From positions 1-8,544 of the forward strand of contig CAYNCU010000189.1 in assembly GCA_964395765.1 (NCBI GenBank): 8,544 bases of DNA, in the 5' to 3' direction. The DNA comes from DATDPY01 sp964395765 (lineage in GTDB: Bacteria; Bacteroidota; Bacteroidia; Cytophagales; Cyclobacteriaceae). The notes beneath the pieces were generated by a model. It had not been told where the DNA came from and did not search any database. It worked only from the letters and a program-made list of their open reading frames with translations. Position numbers and translations under genes: made by a program. Position 1 is the first letter of the stretch, and every line of letters starts with the position of its first letter. Below are positions 1 through 5,992 of this stretch, in pieces.

Positions 1-1607
1 TTCAGGATTATTCCTGTGGTACGTCGATATTGTTCCACCATTGAAGTGAACGCAATATTAAAACCGGAAAAAAAGCGTTTCATAAGCCCACTGTTTTGCA
101 ATTTACTTTCGTTGTGTGGTTTAAGGAATAATCCGCACAATGCGGGGCTAAGTGTAAGTGCGTTAACCGCAGAAATGACAATGGCGACAGCTAGTGTTAT
201 CCCGAATTGTTTATAAAATACCCCCGTTGTTCCCCTTATAAAGGTTACCGGAATAAAGACTGCTGACATGACCAGCGTAATGGCGATAATAGCGCCGGTA
301 ATTTCATTCATTGCAGAGATGGCCGCCTCCCGCGCGTTGGTATATCCCTGGTCCAGTTTGGCATGGACCGCCTCCACCACAACGATGGCATCATCCACTA
401 CAATACCGATTGCGAGAACAAGTGCAAAAAGTGTGAGGAGGTTAATGGTGAATCCAAAAGCATCGAGGAAGAAAAATGTTCCTATAATCGCGACTGGCAC
501 TGCAATCGCGGGTATCAGCGTAGCCCTGAAGTTCTGCAGAAAAACAAATACGACAATAAATACAAGTACAAAGGCCTCGAGAAGGGTTTCTACGACCTTG
601 TGGATCGAGCTGCTCAGAAACTCATTGGCATCTACAAGCATCTTGATTTTCAATCCCGGGGGAAATGACTGGGAAGCTTCGTCAATAACTTTTTTGACAT
701 TGATAATGATTTCCCTGGCATTCGATCCTGCCGTCTGGAAAACGGCGAGGGTAATGCCGGGTTCCGCCATGGTAGATGTTGACGAAGAATAATTGAGGGA
801 GCCCAATTCAATTCGGGCCACATCTTTCAGGCGTAATACATTTCCATTATTGTCGGCTTTGATAACAATGTTCTCATATTCTGATGTGGTTGTCAGCTTT
901 CCTTTATACCGGATGACATATTCGAAGGTTTGTCCGTTCAGTTCCCCTAAACGCCCCGGAGCCGCCTCGATATTCTGGTTGTTTAATGCTAAAATGACAT
1001 CGGAAGGCATGAGATTATAAGCGGCCATTGCTTCCGGTTTCAACCATATGCGCATGGCATATTGCTTGGCGCCGAAAACACTTGCATCGCCTACACCGGT
1101 CACCCTTTGGATCCGGGGGATCAGGTTAATGTTACAATAATTCTGCAGGAAGGTTTCATCGAATTTTCCATCCGCACTGTATATTGAGAATATCAGCAAC
1201 ATACTGGGTTGTCTTTTAGAGGTAGACACCCCGGCGCGGTTAACTTCGGCAGGAAGTATGCTGGTGGCGCGTGCCACCCGGTTCTGAACATTCACGGAAG
1301 CCATGTCAGGGTTGGTACCCTGCCTGAAGTAGACCTGTATAGAAGCAGAACCTTCATTGCTTGCCGAAGAGGTCATATAAATCATGTTCTCCACACCATT
1401 AATCTGCTCTTCAAGCGGGACGACCACACTTTTCATAACCGTTTCGGCACTTGCCCCCGTGTAATTGGCTGATACGCGAATAGTCGGCGGTGCAATATCC
1501 GGGTATTGCTCAATAGGTAAATTAAACAAGCCGAGAAATCCAAGAATGACAATAATGATGGATAAGACGGATGATAAAATCGGGCGTTCTATGAATCTCC
1601 TGAACAT
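1..1607 (-). CDS. RND multidrug efflux transporter, AcrB/HAE-1 type (partial, C-terminal half outside window)
   Basis: This is the inner-membrane, proton-driven pump of a tripartite RND efflux system. About 535 codons are present of a family length near 1,050; the frame is still open at the left edge, so the gene is cut there. It starts MFRRFIERPILSSVLSIIIV, a typical HAE-1 N-terminus with the first membrane helix at about residues 9-30. The porter region covers about 30-335. Helices 2-6 follow from about 338 on. The proton-relay pair in helix 4 is D405-D406 (IVVDDAIVVVE), equivalent to D407/D408 of E. coli AcrB. The frame is consistent at three checked points (start, residue 136 region, DD pair) and reads sensibly throughout, so I see no frameshift. 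The start is supported by GGAG six bases upstream. It follows the membrane fusion gene after 14 bases, in the usual adaptor-then-pump order. The substrate cannot be told from sequence. Confidence 0.96.
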   Translation of the reverse strand, partial: MFRRFIERPILSSVLSIIIVILGFLGLFNLPIEQYPDIAPPTIRVSANYTGASAETVMKSVVVPLEEQINGVENMIYMTSSASNEGSASIQVYFRQGTNPDMASVNVQNRVARATSILPAEVNRAGVSTSKRQPSMLLIFSIYSADGKFDETFLQNYCNINLIPRIQRVTGVGDASVFGAKQYAMRIWLKPEAMAAYNLMPSDVILALNNQNIEAAPGRLGELNGQTFEYVIRYKGKLTTTSEYENIVIKADNNGNVLRLKDVARIELGSLNYSSSTSTMAEPGITLAVFQTAGSNAREIIINVKKVIDEASQSFPPGLKIKMLVDANEFLSSSIHKVVETLLEAFVLVFIVVFVFLQNFRATLIPAIAVPVAIIGTFFFLDAFGFTINLLTLFALVLAIGIVVDDAIVVVEAVHAKLDQGYTNAREAAISAMNEITGAIIAITLVMSAVFIPVTFIRGTTGVFYKQFGITLAVAIVISAVNALTLSPALCGLFLKPHNESKLQNSGLMKRFFSGFNIAFTSMVEQYRRTTGIIL

Positions 1608-1613
1608 AATTTT

Positions 1614-1617
1614 CTCC
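1614..1617 (-). promoter_or_regulatory. Ribosome binding site of the RND transporter gene
   Basis: The minus strand reads GGAG with six bases before the ATG at 1607. It falls in the 14-base gap after the fusion-protein stop. A clear Shine-Dalgarno sequence is less usual in this phylum and helps fix the transporter start. Confidence 0.6.
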
Positions 1618-1621
1618 GCAT

Positions 1622-2809
1622 TTAATTAATCTTTTGATCACTCTCCGTTACATTCTCGGATAACACCCCGGGATCCGTCATCTTAGGAATAATGGTCATA
1701 TCATTCCGGAGCGTAACCAAACCTTCGAGGACAATTTTATCCCCGGGTTTTAATCCACTGGTTACCACATAAGTATTTTTGAGATTTCCGTCAAGAATTT
1801 CTATCTCGGTATTATGCACTTTGTTATCCGCACCGACAAGGTAAACAAAATGCTTATTCTGTAAATCGTAAGTTGATTTCTGGGGGATTATAATGACCGA
1901 ATCCAGTGATTGGGGAATCCGGACCATACCGCTGCCACCGCTTAATAAAAGTCCTTCCGGGTTCGGGAAAGTTGCGCGCATGGTTACTGCGCCGGTGACG
2001 GGATCAATAATTCCGCTGGCGGCATCAATTTTCCCTTTCAATCCAAAGATTGTATTATCCGCCATAATTAAGCGGACTTCCGGGAAGTGACTTAACTTTT
2101 CCTGAAAGCTTTTGCCTTTCATCTTCTCCGCCATAACAAGGAAATCCTTCTCGTTGACCGAGAAATAGGCGAATACCCTGGAAGTGTTGGAAACCATTGT
2201 CATGGGTTCGGTAATCGCACTGTTGACAAGGCTTCCCACACGGTAAGGGAAAATTCCGATTGTTCCTTCCGTGGGGCTCGTAATATAAGTGTATGAGAGG
2301 TTGGCCCTCGCATTCTCAAGATTGGCCTTTGCCTGGGCGAGTTGTGCCCGTTTTGCCTGTAAAGTTGATTGCGCAGTTTGAAGGTCGAAACTGCTGACGA
2401 TATTTTTTTCAGCAAGGGGTATGGTCTTGTCCAGGTTGATCTGCGCAGCATTTACATCCGCTTCCGCCACTTTCACCATGGCTTCCCCGGAACGGACCAT
2501 GGCCAGCAAGTCATTGTCATTCAGTTTGAAAAGCAACTGGCCTTTTTTAACATAAGCTCCTTCATCGACCAGGATCTGGTCAATATACCCGGCCACTCTC
2601 GGACGGATCTCCACGGTCTGCTGTCCTTTAAGCATCGCCGGGTAATCATCAAACAAGCGTGTTGAATCCAGTTTAATTTCCATTACCTGGTATTCCTTCA
2701 CATGGTCACCGGCTCCCCTGCGGCTTTCTGGCGTCTTGCTGTTGCAGGAAACGACGGTCATCAAAATCATTAATAGTCCAATATTCCTGGTTATCATATT
2801 TTTTATCAT
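1622..2809 (-). CDS. RND efflux periplasmic adaptor (membrane fusion lipoprotein, AcrA/MexA family)
   Basis: The 395-residue adaptor links the inner-membrane RND pump to an outer-membrane channel. It has a short basic N-terminus, a hydrophobic stretch at 10-20 and the lipobox VVSC with Cys22, so it is probably a lipid-anchored periplasmic protein. Residues about 63-100 form the first half of the lipoyl/barrel-sandwich domain (RPRVAGYIDQILVDEGAYV). Residues about 105-170 are Ala/Gln/Leu-rich and predicted to form the alpha-helical hairpin. The second lipoyl half begins at YTYITSPTEGTIG. Beta-barrel and membrane-proximal domains follow, with GLKPGDKIVLEGL near the end. Length is normal for the family. 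ATG codons at 2809 and 2797 would both leave a workable signal peptide; I kept the longer. It lies 92 bases after the MarR gene and 14 bases before the pump. Confidence 0.95.
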   Translation of the reverse strand: MIKNMITRNIGLLMILMTVVSCNSKTPESRRGAGDHVKEYQVMEIKLDSTRLFDDYPAMLKGQQTVEIRPRVAGYIDQILVDEGAYVKKGQLLFKLNDNDLLAMVRSGEAMVKVAEADVNAAQINLDKTIPLAEKNIVSSFDLQTAQSTLQAKRAQLAQAKANLENARANLSYTYITSPTEGTIGIFPYRVGSLVNSAITEPMTMVSNTSRVFAYFSVNEKDFLVMAEKMKGKSFQEKLSHFPEVRLIMADNTIFGLKGKIDAASGIIDPVTGAVTMRATFPNPEGLLLSGGSGMVRIPQSLDSVIIIPQKSTYDLQNKHFVYLVGADNKVHNTEIEILDGNLKNTYVVTSGLKPGDKIVLEGLVTLRNDMTIIPKMTDPGVLSENVTESDQKIN

Positions 2810-2854
2810 TCCGCTAATTCATTTGATATTCATTTATGTTTTTTTTACATCGAA

Positions 2855-2870
2855 ACCGGATCATTCCGGT
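2855..2870. promoter_or_regulatory. Hairpin or operator-like inverted repeat between marR and the adaptor gene
   Basis: ACCGGA and TCCGGT form a perfect 6-base inverted repeat around a 4-base TCAT loop, inside the 92-base gap between the MarR stop and the adaptor start. On the minus strand no T-run follows directly, so it is not a canonical terminator. It could be a weak attenuator, an RNA-processing site, or a protein-binding palindrome. Function is inferred only. Confidence 0.35.
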
Positions 2871-2901
2871 CTTTTAGTGATTATTTTCCCGGGTAAAAAT
2901 T

Positions 2902-3342
2902 TTAAAGCTTGCTTGCATTAATACGCATCGTATCCATTACTTTATAAAAAGCATCAATTTCCGATTTCTTCAACCCTTTTTGCAATTCCGAAACCAATCC
3001 GAATTCAATACCCAGGTAATGCTTAATAACCGACCTTCCCAGGTTAGTTACAACGAGGCACTTTTTGCGGTGGTCGACGGAATCCACGATACGCCGGATC
3101 AGGTTTTTTTCTTCCAAGGAATCAATCAGGCGGAGTATGGAAGATTTATTTTTGCCGAAAAAAACAGCCATATCCTGTTGCACCACATCCTGTTCATTCC
3201 GGCTAATGGCCAATAATAAACCGAATTGTTCATGGGACAATGAGACGTCAGCAGACTGTTCTGTTCGTTTACGGAGTACCCTGAAAAGCTCTCTTTTCGT
3301 ACGGGCCAAAATTACCCCCAGGGGCAAATCCTCATTTTTCAT
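2902..3342 (-). CDS. MarR-family transcriptional regulator
   Basis: This 146-residue protein has the length and layout of MarR regulators, which usually bind DNA as dimers and release it when bound by a small ligand. A dimerisation helix covers about 6-30. The winged helix covers about 35-105, with a predicted recognition helix at about 64-79 (KNKSSILRLIDSLEEKNLI) and the wing at 83-98 carrying the typical basic segment DHRKK. C-terminal helices follow from about 100. It is the first gene of the efflux operon, so it is likely to control its own synthesis and that of the downstream pump; repression is the usual mode but is not shown here. No Shine-Dalgarno sequence is seen; the start is preceded by an A/T-rich leader, normal for Bacteroidota. 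An excellent promoter lies 21 bases upstream. Confidence 0.93.
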   Translation of the reverse strand: MKNEDLPLGVILARTKRELFRVLRKRTEQSADVSLSHEQFGLLLAISRNEQDVVQQDMAVFFGKNKSSILRLIDSLEEKNLIRRIVDSVDHRKKCLVVTNLGRSVIKHYLGIEFGLVSELQKGLKKSEIDAFYKVMDTMRINASKL

Positions 3343-3362
3343 TTAAAAAATAGAAAGCGGTG

Positions 3363-3393
3363 CAAACCTATGTCAATTCGTTGGTATCTGCAA
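3363..3393 (-). promoter_or_regulatory. Bacteroidota-type promoter for the marR-efflux operon
   Basis: On the minus strand the -7 element is TAGGTTTG (3370 to 3363), an exact match to the Bacteroidota consensus TAnnTTTG. It is preceded by the -33 TTG (3393 to 3391) with a 20-base spacer, within the usual 19-21. Transcription would start near 3355-3358, leaving a leader of only about 15 bases before the MarR start. The match is seen in the sequence; activity is inferred. Confidence 0.65.
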
Positions 3394-3413
3394 CTAAATA
3401 TTCAGGCATTTAG
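3394..3413. promoter_or_regulatory. Candidate operator: inverted repeat abutting the marR promoter
   Basis: CTAAAT and ATTTAG form a perfect 6-base inverted repeat with an 8-base spacer (20 bases overall). It lies immediately upstream of the -33 TTG of the marR promoter. Size and position suit a dimeric winged-helix regulator such as the neighbouring MarR protein. It is A/T-rich, so chance occurrence is possible, and its place upstream of -33 is not the commonest for repression. Confidence 0.35.
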
Positions 3414-3451
3414 ATGACTTATTCATGAAAAAATTGCGGACGTAGGCTTGA

Positions 3452-3601
3452 TCATTCCCGGGGATTAAAATAATAGAAAAATGGGCCACGGAAAGCGATT
3501 TGAATGTTAAAGTCCTCCTGTCGCAAGTAAGATTAGGGTTTTCCCGTTTGGAATCCCTACCGGAGAAAGTCAGGAGCAGAATGGATGGCTTAATGGGTTA
3601 A
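3452..3601 (+). pseudogene. Possible gene remnant (49 open codons, no start)
   Basis: After an in-frame TGA at 3449-3451, a plus-strand frame stays open to TAA at 3599-3601. It reads like ordinary protein, with segments such as EKWATESDLNVKVLLSQVRL and SLPEKVRSRMDGLMG, rather than low-complexity noise. No ATG or GTG starts it; only an internal TTG exists. It may be the C-terminal end of a decayed gene, a chance open stretch, or part of a structured RNA or dispersed repeat. I do not recognise a family. The rest of the intergenic region (3414-3633) shows nothing else I can name. Confidence 0.25.
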
Positions 3602-3613
3602 AATACGTCAATA

Positions 3614-3635
3614 GAAAATAGCCAGGGATATTTTC
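3614..3635 (-). terminator. Weak hairpin at the stop of the two-helix membrane protein gene
   Basis: GAAAATA and TATTTTC form a perfect 7-base inverted repeat around an 8-base loop, overlapping the stop codon at 3634-3636 by two bases. The stem is A/T-rich and no T-run follows, so as an intrinsic terminator it is weak. It is the only candidate 3' signal for this gene. Confidence 0.25.
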
Positions 3636-4119
3636 AACCACCTTGTATTTCAATGTTTTTTAATTCGGCGATTTCCCTGATAGCTTTTTTTATATCCAGG
3701 GATATATTACGGTTTCGCTTATAAGTAAAAGAAAAGTCTTTATCAGCAAGCCGTAAGTTTAACTGATACTGCCCAAATTCAATTTTTTTAATGTCCTGCC
3801 ACTTCAATATTTCAGCAGCTTTAAAAACACTTTTCTTTAGCTCCAGTTGATTATCATCTACTTTTATCCTGGGAGCATATTTAGATGATTCCGAAAAAGC
3901 AAGAACTGCCATCAATGTTAGATAAATAGCACCTATAAACCAGCAGACTATCAAAATGAAGGATATAATTTTAAATCCCCTGCTGGCAGTATTTGAAAAA
4001 AGGTAATTAATTGAAATAATCCCCTGGGCAATAAAAAGAATGCTGAGGAAATAATACAACCTTCGCTGGGCTCGAGCTGAATACCGGTTATCCAGGCCGA
4101 CTAAAATTGTTTTCTTCAA
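3634..4119 (-). CDS. Small membrane protein with two helices and a possible PH-like domain
   Basis: The 161-residue product is not assigned to a named family. Two hydrophobic helices are clear, at about residues 21-41 and 51-75, after a basic N-terminus (RAQRRL). Residues about 82-150 are soluble and alternate strand-like segments with a final helix: RIKVDDNQLELKK, then EILKWQDIKKIEFG, ending in an amphipathic helix near IKKAIREIAELK. The W-x-DIKKIE pattern after two membrane helices resembles bacterial PH-like membrane proteins, an inference from pattern only. The positive-inside rule suggests both ends are cytoplasmic. The start is TTG (4119 to 4117): an in-frame TAA lies just upstream, and the next Met is near residue 70, inside the second helix. 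It stands alone, 345 bases after the propeller gene, with no promoter I would call. Confidence 0.75.
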   Translation of the reverse strand: MKKTILVGLDNRYSARAQRRLYYFLSILFIAQGIISINYLFSNTASRGFKIISFILIVCWFIGAIYLTLMAVLAFSESSKYAPRIKVDDNQLELKKSVFKAAEILKWQDIKKIEFGQYQLNLRLADKDFSFTYKRNRNISLDIKKAIREIAELKNIEIQGG

Positions 4120-4373
4120 GGGTTTTAATTTTTAGTTTTTTACGGATACTGTTTATAGCTGATCTTCAAGATAATAAAATTAAAAATTATTACCAAGAAA
4201 ATAATCTTTGCCTGTTTTACTCCGCTTTCGAGTTTCGCTCCGGCGGACCAGAAGGCAATGGTATAATTCCCCGAAGCTCAGATGCGGAAATTTGGGCCCA
4301 GCGCTTGCCCTGCGGTTACATGCCTTTTATCCTGAGTCCCATGACTGACGGGTGACGCTGATTGGGATTTAAT

Positions 4374-4386
4374 AGTTTAGTAAACT
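4374..4386. promoter_or_regulatory. Operator-like palindrome AGTTTAGTAAACT
   Basis: This is a perfect inverted repeat with 6-base arms around a single central G. It sits in the gap between the propeller gene and the small membrane protein gene, 15 bases before a plus-strand AAGGAG. Such short-centred palindromes are typical of dimer-binding sites rather than RNA hairpins. No binding protein is known from the window. Confidence 0.25.
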
Positions 4387-4400
4387 CAATTAACCTGAAT

Positions 4401-4433
4401 AAGGAGAGGAATATGGAACATCGACGGGATTGA
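4401..4433 (+). other. Strong Shine-Dalgarno followed by a six-codon frame
   Basis: AAGGAG (4401-4406) lies six bases before ATG at 4413, which opens a frame MEHRRD ending in TGA at 4431-4433. The ribosome site is better than that of most real genes here, yet the frame is tiny and points into the 3' end of the propeller gene on the opposite strand. It could be the leftover start of a deleted gene, a leader peptide, or chance. Confidence 0.2.
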
Positions 4434-4464
4434 AAAAATTATTATTTATTTCAGGATTTTAAAA

Positions 4465-5778
4465 TCAATTTACAACTTCACCCTTACCTGTCAGCTTAAG
4501 AAGCCAATAATTAAAAGTACCGTTGTTAAAGGTAAATCCTAAAATCATATAATTATTATTCAAGGTTCTGTTCACCGATAAGGTCTCATCCCAGTCTGCA
4601 CTTCCCAGGGACCGTTGCCATTGAACATTCCCCATCTGGTCAAGATTGACAACCCATCCGTCGGTCTTACCATGGTTCCCGGTTACATCGCCATCAATGG
4701 AGGTGGATAATCCGGCAACAATATAGTTTCCGTCCGGGCTTTGTTTAATCGAATTTGCCTCGTCGTTACCACTTCCGCCCAGCGACTTTTGCCAGAGAAG
4801 TGTTCCATCTTCCTCCAATTTGACGATCCAAAAATCTTCATCTCCGTGATTTTGTGTGACATCTCCATCATCGGATCGGGAGGCCCCTGCCACAATATAT
4901 CCGCCATCATGGGATTGCCGGATGCAATTCGCCTCATCATCCCTTTTGCCACCCAATGTCCGCTGCCATTCAATTTTTCCCGTGGAATTGAATTTAACAA
5001 TCCATTCATCTTCTCCCCCATGGTTTCCAGTCACGTCGCCATCATTTGAACCGGTTATTCCTGAGGTAATATACCCACCTTCATCAGTCTGACGGATACT
5101 GGTAGCCACATCAAGCCCGCTGCCACCGACTGAACTCTGCCACTGGATTATCCCTGCACTGTCTAATTTTACAATCCAGAAATCATAATCCCCATGATTG
5201 ATTTTCAGATCACCGTCATCCGACCTTGATCCACCGGCCATTATAAATCCGCCATCATTACACTGACGAATACAATTGATAATATCAGAATTACTTCCTC
5301 CAAAAGTTTTTTCCCAAATTACATTACCCGTGGAATTCAGTTTCAATACTTCGCAATCTTCATTACCGCTGCCTTCATCCACATCATAGTCCTGTGGAAT
5401 TAACACTCCCGATATAATATAGCCGCCGTCCATCGTTTTTTGTATGCTATGAAAATTATCAGAACCGTCAGCGTCATATACTTTTTGCCAATTTACGGTA
5501 CCATTTCGGTCCAGCTTTTCAACCCAACCTTCGTAGCGATCCGTATCTCCCGGTTGATCTTCATAATCATTTAAATATGAACCGGCGATTATGGTCCCAT
5601 TATCAGAGGTAACATCAAAGGATGATGCGAAATAATTACCACCTTCCCCGATATATTCGGGTTCCCAAATGCCGGGATTAACATTATCTTTATTATTGCA
5701 GGAATTGGTTGAAATGACAAGAGTGAAAGAAATTAACAAGAGGTTGGTATGAAGGCAGAATTTTCTGATGAGGGTCAA
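4465..5778 (-). CDS. Predicted lipoprotein with seven 58-residue repeats (seven-bladed beta-propeller)
   Basis: The 437-residue product has a signal peptide (hydrophobic about 13-23) ending at STNSC, so Cys27 is the likely lipid site although the lipobox is weak. After a short linker come seven repeats, at about 49-107, 108-165, 166-223, 224-281, 282-339, 340-397 and 398-437. The shared pattern is I-R-Q-x-x-D-G-G-Y-I-x-A-G, then a loop, W-I-V-K-L, G-x-x-x-W-Q-(K/R), LGG. Blade 7 lacks the final strand, while WEPEYIGEGG at 38-47 resembles it and could close the ring. Blades 3-6 carry DGD(V/L)...NHG loops that might bind calcium. No type IX sorting tail is seen. The start is TTG at 5778: upstream the frame meets a TAA with no ATG between, and no ATG lies near the signal peptide. 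The protein should be at the cell envelope; its ligand and role are unknown. Confidence 0.85.
   Translation of the reverse strand: MTLIRKFCLHTNLLLISFTLVISTNSCNNKDNVNPGIWEPEYIGEGGNYFASSFDVTSDNGTIIAGSYLNDYEDQPGDTDRYEGWVEKLDRNGTVNWQKVYDADGSDNFHSIQKTMDGGYIISGVLIPQDYDVDEGSGNEDCEVLKLNSTGNVIWEKTFGGSNSDIINCIRQCNDGGFIMAGGSRSDDGDLKINHGDYDFWIVKLDSAGIIQWQSSVGGSGLDVATSIRQTDEGGYITSGITGSNDGDVTGNHGGEDEWIVKFNSTGKIEWQRTLGGKRDDEANCIRQSHDGGYIVAGASRSDDGDVTQNHGDEDFWIVKLEEDGTLLWQKSLGGSGNDEANSIKQSPDGNYIVAGLSTSIDGDVTGNHGKTDGWVVNLDQMGNVQWQRSLGSADWDETLSVNRTLNNNYMILGFTFNNGTFNYWLLKLTGKGEVVN
4468..5634 (-). repeat. Tandem 174-base coding repeats of the propeller protein
   Basis: Six units of 58 or 59 codons and one short unit of 40 codons lie head to tail. 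Units 3-6 (about 4588-5283) are closest to each other, with near-identical loops reading SDDGDVTQNHG or a close variant. The repeat is under coding constraint and in phase throughout. It suggests growth of the gene by internal duplication. Confidence 0.8.
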
Positions 5779-5902
5779 TGGATTAACTATTCCGGATATT
5801 AAAGTTAATAAAAGATATGAAATTTAATGTTATATCCTCAATACTATAACGATGCGAATTTGTCGCTTGATATTTATCTCAGGAAATTAATTATTTAATT
5901 AT

Positions 5903-5916
5903 CTCTGTAATCAGAG
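5903..5916 (-). terminator. Weak hairpin downstream of the cyclase gene
   Basis: CTCTG and CAGAG form a 5-base inverted repeat with a 4-base loop, 77 bases after the cyclase stop. On the minus strand it is followed by an A/T-rich stretch but not a clean T-run. It may contribute to ending the signalling operon transcript. The rest of 5779-5992 shows no other feature and no clear promoter for the propeller gene. Confidence 0.2.
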
Positions 5917-5992
5917 CACGATAAGAAACCGGAAGTCAATACTATTACTTTGTACCCTTCAGCGTGGTCATTACTTCAATTGCTTTTTTAGA

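Larger units (their letters stand above)
4120..4464. other. Gene-poor 345-base intergenic region with a GC-rich island
   Basis: No convincing gene is seen on either strand. The edges are strongly A/T-rich, but positions 4231-4320 contain 51 G or C in 90 bases (57 %), unlike the flanks. A plus-strand frame from 4107 stays open to 4355 through this island, but it has no clear function and begins antisense to the neighbouring start. The minus strand through the same island has several stops. The right part contains a palindrome (4374-4386) and a Shine-Dalgarno-led short frame (4401-4433). The island may be a gene remnant, a dispersed intergenic repeat or an unrecognised RNA. Confidence 0.4.

Noticed and set aside
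268..1472. Several plus-strand open frames, the longest 174 codons
   Set aside because: They lie antisense to the RND transporter, whose minus-strand frame is continuous and carries family motifs; the plus-strand products are Ser/Thr-rich and match nothing.
4107..4355. 82-codon plus-strand frame across the GC-rich island
   Set aside because: It overlaps the start of the membrane protein gene on the other strand, begins in A/T-rich sequence without a ribosome site, and has no recognisable domain; kept only as an unexplained region.
4455..4466. Perfect 12-base palindrome GATTTTAAAATC at the propeller gene stop
   Set aside because: It has no loop, is A/T-rich and overlaps the stop codon; likely chance, and not a plausible hairpin terminator.
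4588..5283. Regular repeats considered as a CRISPR array or noncoding tandem repeat
   Set aside because: The period is 174 bases, in phase with a single long frame, and the units are imperfect with coding-type variation.
5779..5992. Promoter for the propeller gene (TAGTATTG near 5840)
   Set aside because: One mismatch to TAnnTTTG and no TTG at the right distance upstream; too weak to annotate.
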